Below are positions 53,701 to 64,000 of a stretch of DNA of 64,000 nucleotides, piece by piece (within the stretch, counting starts at the first letter, position 1; each line of letters starts with the position of its first letter). Under the pieces are notes generated by a model. The model did not search any database and was not told where the DNA came from. It saw only the letters and a list, made by a program, of their open reading frames with translations. This DNA is from Takakia lepidozioides (taxonomy: Eukaryota > Streptophyta > Takakiopsida > Takakiales > Takakiaceae). The stretch spans positions 35,526,001 to 35,590,000 of the forward strand of contig CM060733.1 of the NCBI GenBank assembly GCA_030704615.1. The letters run 5' to 3'. Position numbers and translations under genes: made by a program.

Positions 53701-56700
53701 GTCAATTTGCTCCAAGCAGCATGGTAAAGATGCTGGAAGCACACTGGAAGCACCTTGCAATTAACGGTGTGAAGATGTGAAGGTGCAAACTGCACTTTAG
53801 ACAGGCTTACTAGGCCACCAGAGGTGCCTTGCCATGAACAACTTGGAAGGACTAAAGTCAGCGTCTAGTTCTCAGGAAACAGAATAGGCAGGAACCCTGA
53901 GGCCAAGGAATGGAAAGTCAGGTGGAAGGTTGTCACACCTTGTCAGGGTGACAATCTGCTGTTCCTCAATTCATTGGAACAAACACTGTGACGTGTCATT
54001 CCTTGAGGTTTGGGGGCAGCCACCTCAACAGCATCAGCCTCTCCCAGGCCAGGAATGGGCTTGGCCATCCATTGCCTGACACCCAACCTGAAAAGCTTGA
54101 CTGGGCTTGAACTTGCAGGCCCAGTAAGGCTCCATGGAATTGCAGGGCCCAACCACCTCTCTGACGCCTGGTGAACTATCCAATTGAACAGGGAGGACAC
54201 CCTCTAAAGGAACCCCACTTTCATGCTGTTATTGCCTGGCCTCACCTACAATGAGGGATTGTGACACAACCCAGCTATTACTTGCACTGGCCTCCCCATG
54301 TGCCTCCATCAATGCACTAGGAAATGAACGACGACATCCGTCACTACAGCCGGATACAGCATAAGGCATCTGCAGAGACACCTAATCAATTGCTCCTGCC
54401 ATAAAACCGATCCCCAGATCAGAGATCTGGGGCAAAGATCATGACACATATGTACAAAACAGAAATAAAACCTCCTGTCAGATGGTTGTGTGGATAGATT
54501 CCCCTCTTAGTGATATAGTTTGATTTTAAGAAAATCGTTTAGCATGAACTGGCCGCAAAAAAAAGTCAATCAGTTGATCATGTCACAAGTACAGACATAG
54601 ATTTGACAAAGACCTTAGCCATTGTCGTCTTTTGCCAGCATTCGCCTCTGCTTTGTGGAAGGCCAGAGTCTGTTTCTCCAGTTCCAGTCTCTTGGCTTCC
54701 GCAGCTGCAGCTTGCTTCGCAGCCCAGAGTGCTGCGGCAGCTTCGGCTTCCTCTCTCTGGCGTCGCCTTCTCTCTCTCTCCCTCTCCTTCTCCCGTTCAG
54801 TCTCCTTCTCGACCTCCCATTCTAATGCCCTCTTAGCCCGCACCTCCTCCATCGTTGGGCTGACCTCTGGCAAGTCATCCTCTTCTTCTTCCACCTCAGC
54901 ACCTAACTTGGCTACAAGTTTTCTGTCACCTTCTGTGATAGGGACTTCTTTCGAGATGTGCCCTGGAAAAGAGTCATGCATCCACCTTGGTTTTTCAGGG
55001 GAAATTACCCCCAAATAGCCTTGATGTGCTGTGTGCCATGGGGGGTTATTTCCTGTGGAAGAATGCCCTGATGAAAAAACCTCTTGCATCCCCTTCAATG
55101 GAGCAGAGGCTGCTGTCGAAACCTGCACTTCTTCATTTGACTGCATGCGCCAAGGCAACCCAGGCATCCCACTTCCTGGAGTGTTACCCCAATTATTCTT
55201 CACAGCTGGTTCCACAGGGGATTGCATCTCTTCTTCCTCATAGTCTGGCATTTCCTCTTCATGAACAATGGGAGTCAGGGGAGCAGACACCCAGCTGTCT
55301 GCTGTGGCCTGCTGCTGCCCTTGGCCTTCAACATCCAACACCACCTTGAGTGAGTGTTTGCCTTCCACCAGCCGAGAACGACGCGTGCGGAAGTCTGCAT
55401 TTCGGTTGAGGAATGGTCCTTCCTTCACAGCGTAAAGTTTCTCAAAGTGCTTTAGAGAGAAACCATGGTACTTCACAAAAGCCTCGATGTCCTCCCCCTA
55501 GGAGTCAAACAGACGAGCAACCACCCAACTTCAGACCAAAAGACACAAGACAACTCAGAGGTGTGCTCAAAGAGGCATGCATTGTCTGTTTAATTCAGCC
55601 TACATGAATGATCAAAAGGTGGAGGAACATGGGAGAATGAAGGGAAAAGGGAGATCAAGATTTGAAACATCCGCTGACAAAATATTCTGCACGTTCTCTA
55701 ACAGGGGCTTATGTCCCATACCTCCATCGCCAGCCATGTCACAACCAGCATAAGGGGGACGCCTTGATTCTTTTGCAGGCCACTATGGAGCGATGCCAAT
55801 GCTTCCGTTCGAAGCTAAACATCACAGCACATGGCAATAATGAATCGCACTGAATGGCTATGTTCATGACAGTTGCATTTGATGCCACCCTTACTTAGCT
55901 AAGATCAAAGCAGATCATATGACAGGACCAAAGCATGAAGTATATTGAATCAAAGCCAACCTAAGAAAATTACAGTTAGGCCAATGCACAGAAAAAGCAG
56001 TCCCCAAAGATTCCTGGTCATACTTAACATTGTTCACAATGGCAAAGAGCTTGGCTGATCTATGGGCTGGATGCATTGGGTAACTCTCGAACAGTGACAT
56101 TGAACCAGATTGCAAATTCCACAGCAAAATCGCTAAAACAAGTACCTTGGAAAAGTGTGCATGCATGAGGCATGCTTGAAGGTAAGTGGCCTTCCTGGCA
56201 AGGCGAAAGAAAGCTATATAATTGCCTCCTCGGCACGCCCTAAAACACGAGTTGGACACACCCGCCAAAAGTGAACATGCCCCCCAGTCAAATCTCCAAC
56301 TTTGAATTGTGCAAGCCCAGTAAGGAAAAGCCTGCTGCAAGCCTTCTGCTCCATCTTCAAGGCTTCTAGTTAAGCCTATGCCAATTTGCAGACAGTGACC
56401 ATACTAGCTGGAGTACAATATTCTATCATCCCAGAAGCACCTCGCCTTGCCCTTCATCTGAACTCCCAATGATTGTCCAAGGTGCAGTGTTTGGGGATGT
56501 CAAACACTGGCATAGTCAAGTGAATTTTGATTAAATCTAAGTGCTTTCCTTCCTGCAAGATTTGGTCATAACCGCCCATGGGCTTGAGCAAGTGCCACAC
56601 TTTTGATAGCTTCTCACAAATTGGAATACCAGCTGCTGCAACCACATGGAGTGCTCAATAGATCACCAAAGTCCACCCAAAAGTGCGTGCAGATCAGCAG

Positions 56701-59700
56701 CACATGTCAATGCCACAGAACTGCACTTTGCAGCGCTACCAAAAACATAAATCTAGACCTGTGTGCATCAAGTTGAAGGTCCTTATTGTTGGTAAAATTG
56801 CTGAAGTGAGTGAATTGACTTCAGAAGCAAAAGCCAGGTTTGATACTTCCAGAAATACCTTCACCCAGGCAACCCCCATAAAACCTACATATGTATGTGA
56901 TCCAGTTGGATGGTTGGATAGCTATATTTAAATCAACAGTCTACAGTTTACATCTCTGATTTGATCATGAACTCTGCTGATTGAGTATCTATCTTGAGAG
57001 CCGAGGATTGTTCTAACATGAGTAAAAGTTGATGATAAGAGTAACCTACCTTGCAACTTCTCGAGCAAACAGAACTTGTGCGGTGTTCCTCATTTCTGGT
57101 GTCATTTTTGCCAGATCCAAAGACAGCTCTGCCGGCTCCACCTATATCAATTGCATGCCTCCAACACTAGTTAATACTTGGGAGGTGGGGGACCCAGTTG
57201 CTGATTATCTAACTACAACACACCGAGATCACCTTGAGAGGTGCCACAAGCAAGCCAGGTGTCAAGGAGAAAGAGTAGAGGTAGTCCCCCTTATAGATCG
57301 AGGGCAATCAGCTCCACAACATAGCCTCTTCTGTGGAACTGAACATACGTTTATGTGTTATCAACAGGATTTCCCAAAGCTAACCTCCTGTACAATGAGT
57401 AACTATCAAAAGACTTTTAACCCATATTTTCAAATCAGCAACGACACATCTGTCTATTTACAAATACTCTTCTTCCATTCTCATGTACTTTGATCACTGA
57501 ACACTTTGCTTTTCCACTCACCACGTATCCAGGGTGCTTGTCCAGTTTTAAAAGGGCATAATACCCCCTGAACTCTGCCTCTGTTGAAACCGGCATGCCT
57601 CTCTTTCGATGGTCATCATACATCTCAAACAGGTCAACTGATGCTTTGTTCATCTGCTCGATGTTCAAATGCGCATCAAAGCCTTCATTCAGGCCCTCTC
57701 CTTTGGAGAACTCACAGAGTTCGTGCATGGCAAGGATGTGGAACCGTATCTGGAAAGATTTTAAAAATCCCACCACAAGTCTACAGAGATCAGTGTTTTG
57801 GAAACTCCAACATGAACAACTACAACTACTGGTAGAGAGAATTGCCACTTACCGATGATACACAAAATCTAGAAATACATGAGTAATAACCCATGAGAGC
57901 AGAGAAAAGTAGAATTGCCAGAGGTGACTCACCATCTGCTCATGCATGGTAATGGCCTCACGGTTGAAGATGTGCTGCATCCGCAAATCCATGCGCACCG
58001 CCCTCATTCGGTCCCACAAGAAGTTGTGGATTGTAAGTAGTCCTTCACCATACTCTCGATCAATTAAAGTCAACAAATGGTCAACACTCAACTGCAAGAC
58101 AGGGAGGGGCCGAATCAATGCAGCCTCTCTTGATGCAGTCCTTGTATACTGCAAAGAACAACAACGGATGCAGCTCTGTAAGTCACTCAGAATTCAAACT
58201 CTAAAGACTCTGCAAATTTCTGCCTATTATTCCCAGGATGGGGCCTCTGTGATTCAGCACAGATGTACTGCCGATTGCCTCCTACAACACTATATACTGA
58301 CTTGAATGTGGTCATAGTGCAGTGGAATCTTGATCTGATCCCTTATTATTGACCAATCAAGCCCAAAGGGCATGGGGGACACAAGAAGAGAGAAAGAGGA
58401 AATCCTAGCAACAAAACCCCAAATCAGATAACTCCCAAGAAAGTGTATTGAAACAGTGTGATACCTTCTTAACAGCCAAGTCAATACGGGTTAAGTTGCG
58501 GTCACCATCCACTCTCTCAAACCTATCCAAATCACCCTTCCTCTCCCGTTCTTGGCGCTCCGACTCTGGAATGACACAAAACTCAGTAATCAGAATCAGC
58601 TTCAAGATCATTTAGTTGTAGGCTGGCTTCCCAAGACTAGCAAATGTTGCATTGTCCAAGCTATTTCCTTCTGATTAGATGATAAGTTCCAGACATAGTG
58701 TTCAAAATGTGCTCTTTATCTCCTTCCCCTCTCGTCTCCTCCTTTGTGCTTTGGCGAAACAGAGAGCAGGGCCTGTGTCTACAGCAGGAACAATGGCATC
58801 AGTGGACCAACAAGGCGTACCTGCTGGGACCCCCTCCCCCTTCTTTATCTCTCTTCAGTGTCCTTCCTTCATCCCACAGACCCTGGAATTTTATATCACG
58901 GGAAGAACAGTAATGCATCAACAGCATACAACAGAAGACTATGTGGCTGGGTGTGCAAATGACGTTGAGATCCACCAGTAAAGAGCGGTGCACCTGCCTG
59001 GAAACATCCTGCCTTCAGAAGTAGCCAAAGGAAAGGGTAAGTTAGGATCCTGACCTGGACACATGTCATTGCAGGTTCCAACAATGGCCTCCACGTCAAG
59101 GCAATCATCAGCAACAGTCTCAGCCACCTCCATTTCCACCACCTCATCTGGAACATTGTCTATTGGCTTTGCTTGAAGCCTCCTTAAAGGAGGCTCCGGT
59201 CTTGGCAGCCTAGATGCTTCAAATCTGGATTGCCTTGCCGTGTCAGCTTTTGGTAGTCCTAGTTCCTGCCGGTCATCACCTCTGCGCTCTCCTTTAAATC
59301 GTTCCAGACGACGGGCTTTAGCTTGCTCTTCTCTGCATCAGAATCATTATGGCAATGCCACTCAATCATGCATTAACAGGTTTGATGGAAAGTTCAGGGA
59401 ATTTATCTTTCCAAAGAGAGTACGATTATTCAGCTACAGCCACAAATCAGACTGTCCCTTTCTGTGCAGTTCTTCCATACAGCTACTCTGTATGTATGAT
59501 GGATTTTCAATCTTGTATTGGCCAATCTCCCAATGTTAGTTTACTCTGACCGGAATTGAATGGAGACCTAGGTTTCACTGCACATTTTACACTACACCTG
59601 TAAAGACCATCTTTGAAGCACTGCTTGTAGTATGCAACTTTCAATGACTTAAAGTTGTCTGTTGTACACGCTCCTTAGGCTGGTACCCCTGCCCTGTAGT

Positions 59701-60163
59701 CTGAACAAAATTCTTCCAATTATGCATCAAACGAGCCCAAACCAGGAGGTAGGCCATCTGCTGTCTTGCATTTAACCTGTGGCACGTACTTGACTACCTA
59801 CCTCTTCATCTGGCTCGCTTTTGCGTGGTTCTTGACCTCTTCCACTGATTCCAACAGTTTACACTATTCCCATCGACCCTCACCCCAGTATGCGTTTTAA
59901 TGTACTAACCTTTGCAGGTCAGAACCTTGCGATGATGATGCCTTCGAAACCTGCTTGTGCACAGCTTGGTGCAACGGAGGAGCCAACTTACGAGGACGCG
60001 AGGGACTGGACTTTTTGTTTACTCCTATTCGTGCAGTGTTTCCAGCGCCAGCTATGGCTGCCGCAGCAGCCCGCCCAAACAAAATGCCCTGCGGAGGCGG
60101 CACAATGGGGCCGGCCGCTGCCCCTCCCACAGGGAAAGGAGCAGGCCGGCCAGGCGCATCCAT
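50720..60163 (-). CDS. SAC3: SAC3/GANP family protein, TREX-2 mRNA-export scaffold
   Basis: Twelve exons read by GT/AG rules: 60163-59910, 59332-59055, 58565-58465, 58148-57933, 57749-57522, 57141-57050, 56239-56146, 55814-55722, 55497-54614, 53490-53379, 53145-51982 and 51829-50720; phases agree. The product of roughly 1,500 residues is close to the long plant SAC3B form. GTCNDMCP followed by ESERQERERKGDL is the family signature. The SAC3 domain continues with RPLPVLQLSVDHLL, FLWDRMRAVRMDL, RFHILAMHELCEF and GNYIAFFRLARKATYLQACL. The C-terminal half has GDPKASNLAGQWLHAKL and an extended coiled tail, as in GANP-like proteins. SAC3 is known to scaffold TREX-2 at the nuclear pore, linking transcription to mRNA export. 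The N-terminus is Pro/Gly/Ala-rich with few motifs, and the start codon is the first ATG in frame. No damage is visible. Confidence 0.9.
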
Positions 60164-60407
60164 AACGCTCACAATCTCTCTATTTCCTGCCAAGATTACT
60201 CTGCTGTTGCTCCGACTCTTCAATCCACGACGAGAGATCTGAGAACAAAGAGACGATAGAGTCTAGGGTTAGGGTTTAGACCTCCACTATATTTAATCCA
60301 ATTAAATATGTTATATAGAGTATGAGAATATCCGCGTATGCGAAACCCTAATTAATGGTTCAGAGTTCCGAGGCTTAAGAGAAAGAGAAGCTTTTCAACT
60401 TTTGGCT
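60164..60407. promoter_or_regulatory. Shared bidirectional promoter with two telo-boxes
   Basis: About 245 bp separate the two start codons of the divergent SAC3 and TPR genes. TAGGGTTT at 60270-60277 and AAACCCTA at 60343-60350 are plant telo-boxes in opposite orientations, one facing each gene. TATATTTAAT and TTATATAG lie between them. Telo-boxes are known in promoters of growth-linked, translation-related plant genes. Co-regulation is inference. Confidence 0.6.
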
Positions 60408-63400
60408 ATGGCGCCTCGCTTTGGATTCAAAGACGCACCAAGAAGCCAGAGCCGCAGTAATGGTGCGTCTGCTAGCTCAGCGTCCTCCATATTGGCAGGT
60501 TTTCTTCTTTCTCTTATTGCTGCCTTTCATGCATTTTCCCTGCAGCCATACGGGTAGAGGAAACTATTTTGAAGAAGATCCAAAGTGGCCCTCCCCCCAA
60601 CCCTTGCCCCCCTCCTCAGTCGGCAGATTGTGAAGAGCCCAGAGAATTAAGTTTTGTTTGTGTCTTTTTTTTCCCTTGTCATTTCTGTTTTGGGTCACAT
60701 GCGAGGACCATCTCATCTGCAATTTTGCTCTCGCATGCCTAGAGGCAATTTATGCGTGGGAACGAAGGAACAATCACATTCACTAATCACATGTATAGTA
60801 GTTGAATGGTTGTGGGTTCCGTGAGAGTCGCAGAGGCGAGAAGGCTGAAGCAGTATGCAGAGAGAAAAGCGGAGGGGGAGGCTAAGCTGGGAGCACTCGA
60901 GCAGAGTGCCCACCAGTTCCAGAATGCTCTCACCTTGTCCCTTTCTCTCCCCAGCCAGGAAGAGGCTCTCTTTGACCTTGTGAGTAATCCCTCCCGTCTG
61001 CAACACCTTTATCACTCTGGTATTGTGTGGTGTGTGCTGCAACACGCAAATTAGTTATATTTCACAGGGTCCATGGTTGCTCGTTATGGTCGCTGTTGTG
61101 ACTGCAGAGTGTTACACACTGTGCATCTCTCTGTCTCTGTCTCTGTCTCTTTCTCTCTCTGCACGAGCCCGATAGCTTAGGGCATCTGGGGAGTACCTCT
61201 CCATCCTCTCTCTCTCCTCCTCACTTGGTGCTTGACATTCTGTAATTGGGGATGTCAGGGCGAAGTCTACCTGCTATGGTCAGGCGTATTGCAGACTAGG
61301 GTGGGCAGTCCTTTTAAAGGAAAGTTTAGCAAGCCTCAAGCACTCGAAGCACAATATCAGGCCTCTATTGCGGCAGCAAATCTCAGCCGGTGGGCAACTT
61401 TCCCAAGTTCTTTATGTTCAGACTTAGCTCTCGGAGGAGAAGTTGTTCAATTGAAGGGAGAAATGAATTGAAGTCTTGAATGTCAGGGATCAGTTTAGGT
61501 TTGATATTGAAGGTTATAAGTGTGCAGGCAGAGCTTTGAGATGTATGAGAGGGTCTGCGTACTGCAAGGTGGTGGAGAGCTGAAGGAGGAAGCCCGTGTA
61601 AACTCTGGGAATGCTCTCTGTGACTGGGCCTCACTTGCAAGAGGTATTCCAGAAGATAAAGGAGGTGGTATAGCTGTTGCTGCTGAGCTTTACAAACAGG
61701 CTGATGAGAGGTAGTTTATTCTCCTTGGAGGGCATGCAGATAAGTGAGAGTAGGCTCAACACATTGATTGTGGTTTCATACACAACAGAAATATTGTTTT
61801 GGGTTTGTGTGTGAGAGCTTTAGTAGTACTAGCTACAGTTGCAGGACAGAAGCTACTCTGGGGTGCAGGCTTCCTTTGCACAGTTTACTGCAAAACTGTG
61901 CAGGTACATGTCCCAAACTAGGGCATGTGTAGGATGGGATTACAGCGCCTCTCCTTTTCTCTTTGGACCTACTGAAGTTTAATGGGTTTCATCCTGAAAC
62001 AGTGACAACGATGTGAGGGAAAACAGGAGGACATTTATACCTGAACATAATGTAGTAGGCATGAATGTTAAGGAACAGATCATGGACAATGACATGGTAA
62101 AAAATGTCCAAAAAGCAATGGCCCCTCCAAGGGCCACCGTACTGACAATGGTGAACAATAGAAGGTGACCAGTGTGTTGTCTAGACTGCAAGCATTGCTC
62201 TCTTTGACTGCAGCATTTGAGATGTTCCTAACTAATATATCCAGGGGGGACAAAATTTCAACTCCCACTGTCCCCCACAACACCACAATAGTCACGAAGT
62301 TATTGACTGGGACAAACAGTGTTATGTATGAATGGCAGAAGTCCACATGCTAGCATGGCTTCAATGGCAAGCCCCAATTGTTGCATGTGACAGTGTCACA
62401 ACCTTGTCCTTGCAAAAATCCTGTGGATAATCATTGCCTTTTCATTACTACAATCAGACATAAATTTAGACTTTGGCCTATGAAGTCTGGCCAAGGTGGT
62501 CATGTCTACCAGAACATGCACACATAGACCTAGTTGATTTTGTTTGTCATACGCATGTATTTGCCACACTTTCTGATCCATGGGAGATGAAATGCAGAGC
62601 AGATATGTGGGAGCCCTTGCCAGTACTCCTGATGATGTGGAGATTCTCACTGACATGGGCGACTGCTGTGTCCAACGTGCTGAGCTGGCCACCATCTTGG
62701 TGCAGCAAAGTGGTGAACCCAGTTGTCCTCATGAATCTTGGGGGCGGGCCAAAGTCCTGTTTGAACAAGGGCTGAGTGCCTATGCTGCAGCTTGTGCTAA
62801 TGCTGATGCACGAATTGGGGATGATGTGGCTGGCCTCCTTCAAAACTGGGGTGCTGGTTTGTCCTCACTGGCAGAGGTGAGAGTTCAAACCAGGAATGTT
62901 TGAGATTGCCATTAGTACATATTTAAGTGGTTCAATTGTGTATAGCTCGGATGCAGGTCCATTTTTCAAAAGACTCCTGAGAAAGTATGAGTTGAGCAGG
63001 CAACAGTGTGGTTTGCTGATCCTGAACACATGGCACTAACTACAATCCTCCTTTTCTTTCAGCACAAATTTTCATAGAGCTCTTTTGGAAGTTCTCCCAG
63101 CATTACCTTCAAGGAGATGAAAATGTGAAAGGCAACATCTCTGTCTTCTTGCACAACTTAGACAATATTCAACATGTTAAGTTTTGGAGTGTGTTTGCAG
63201 CGAACTCCGGATGTGGAGGAAGCGAAGGAGTTGTTTAGGGGAGCACAAGAGAAACTAAGGTCAGCTATCAAGTTCCGGCCAACAGATGCCAGCCTCGCCA
63301 TTGCACTTGGAGAATCTCTCAGTAGTCAGGTCGAACGTTTTTTGAGTGAGCCAATGTTCCAACAGCAGGTTTGCTCTTACAAGGGAGTTCCCTATGCCAA

Positions 63401-63806
63401 TGTTTTCTGCTTGGCGGATATTTTATATCTGGACCTTTATGTCTCTTAAGACTTCCTCTTCTTGATCAGGGCAGTGTTATATGACAGAAGCTTTTCGTGG
63501 ACCTCAATCAACTTTATTCTGTTGTCTGATGACACAGAATTTCTTTATCTAATATGACACTTCCTTAAACTGAAAACTCAATCTTGGCATGGTAGGCACT
63601 GAAGCTTTTGGAGACGGCAGTTAATGAAGGGTTTGATGCTGCAATGAAAATTGACTCGACAAATGTGGAGGCCCTCTTGGGCTTGGGTGATACCCATCTC
63701 ACAGCTGGTAAAATTCTGTTCCGTTCAGGAAACCCTTCAAATGCAAGGGCTCACTGGGTGCGCAGTGCCGATGCGTACTTACGGGCGGTGAAGTTGCTAG
63801 CAGAAG
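60408..63806 (+). CDS. TPR-repeat protein, 5' part (runs off the window)
   Basis: Six exons are visible with matching phases: 60408-60498, 60828-60979, 61532-61710, 62603-62876, 63201-63368 and 63596-63806. A GT follows the last, and the gene continues. Exon 2 may instead begin a few bases later. The protein starts MAPRFGFKDAPRSQS, Ser-rich, then RRLKQYAERKAEGEAKL, a charged helix. From exon 3 on, Ala-rich helical pairs of TPR type appear (NSGNALCDWASLARG; AELYKQADERYVGAL; SWGRAKVLFEQGLSAY; NVEALLGLGDTHLTAG). TPR arrays bind partner proteins. No catalytic domain is seen, and I cannot name the orthologue or its partner. It is divergent from SAC3 and shares that promoter. Confidence 0.85.
61126..61160 (+). 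repeat. (CTGTCT)n microsatellite in TPR intron 2
   Basis: TCTCTG/TCTGTC units repeat for about 35 bases, pyrimidine-rich, within the intron between exons 2 and 3. Confidence 0.85.
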
Positions 63807-64000
63807 GTGAATGGCATCAACTACTGTTGTTCTATTTACGATAATCTGGTGGTGATGTTGTCATCTTGGCTGGTTTATTCAATTACAAATATATAAGCTC
63901 ATATAATTGTTCTGTGTCATTAATTTAAGTCTGAAGCTAAACAAAGTTGCACTATCTTTGTGCAACTTTGTGCCTAAACATATTTACTAGCTTACTAGTT
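63807..64000 (+). other. Intron of the TPR gene at the window edge
   Basis: This starts with GTGAAT after the last recognised exon and shows no further coding sequence before the window ends. Confidence 0.6.

Noticed and set aside
53943-54200. 85-codon minus-strand frame
   Set aside because: It lies in the SAC3 intron between exons 9 and 10 and has no domain; the flanking exons join in phase without it.

Overview
The window looks like nuclear DNA of a land plant. The clues are a BAHD acyltransferase that most resembles the fatty omega-hydroxyacid hydroxycinnamoyl transferases of suberin and cutin, an intron-rich SAC3/GANP mRNA-export gene, telo-box motifs in a shared promoter, and LTR retrotransposons of the plant Ogre/Tat/Athila type. 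The species cannot be named from the sequence; a seed-free plant is possible but is only inference. A run of exactly 500 N marks a scaffold join.

Positions 1 to about 33,360 are almost wholly repeats. Bases 1-2500 are the end of a transposable element carrying an intron-containing gene that resembles beta-class (N4/N6) DNA methyltransferases. A 117-bp satellite follows (2501-4864 and 7100-7512); every monomer contains a long inverted repeat. The satellite is split by a 2.2-kb terminal-inverted-repeat element (4865-7099). After a SWIM-domain fragment comes a decayed Ty3/gypsy element on the plus strand (8698-9928, resuming at 23253-26675). A young, nearly complete 13.3-kb member of the same family is inserted in it on the minus strand (9929-23247), with two LTRs, a PBS, a PPT and a 5-bp target duplication. 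The young element has an extra ORF before gag, a gag-protease ORF, a pol ORF with a long unrecognised C-terminal extension, and a coiled-coil third ORF. A second, inverted copy of the methyltransferase-type element interrupts the older gypsy copy at 26676 and runs at least to the gap. One of its introns holds a 95-bp hairpin minisatellite.

Positions 33,360-50,700 are AT-richer intergenic DNA. They hold tRNA-like (SINE) heads, a fragment of the gypsy third ORF, a PIF/Harbinger transposase relic, the two-exon BAHD gene (42355 to 40651, minus strand), two related MITEs, and a 5'-truncated LINE (minus strand) that carries a complete tRNA-derived SINE with target duplications.

Positions 50,700-64,000 are ordinary gene space. 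A 12-exon SAC3/GANP gene (minus strand, 60163 to 50720) is head-to-head with a TPR-repeat gene (plus strand, from 60408, running off the window). They share about 245 bp containing two oppositely oriented telo-boxes. Host genes are therefore BAHD, SAC3 and TPR; nearly everything else derives from mobile or tandem DNA.
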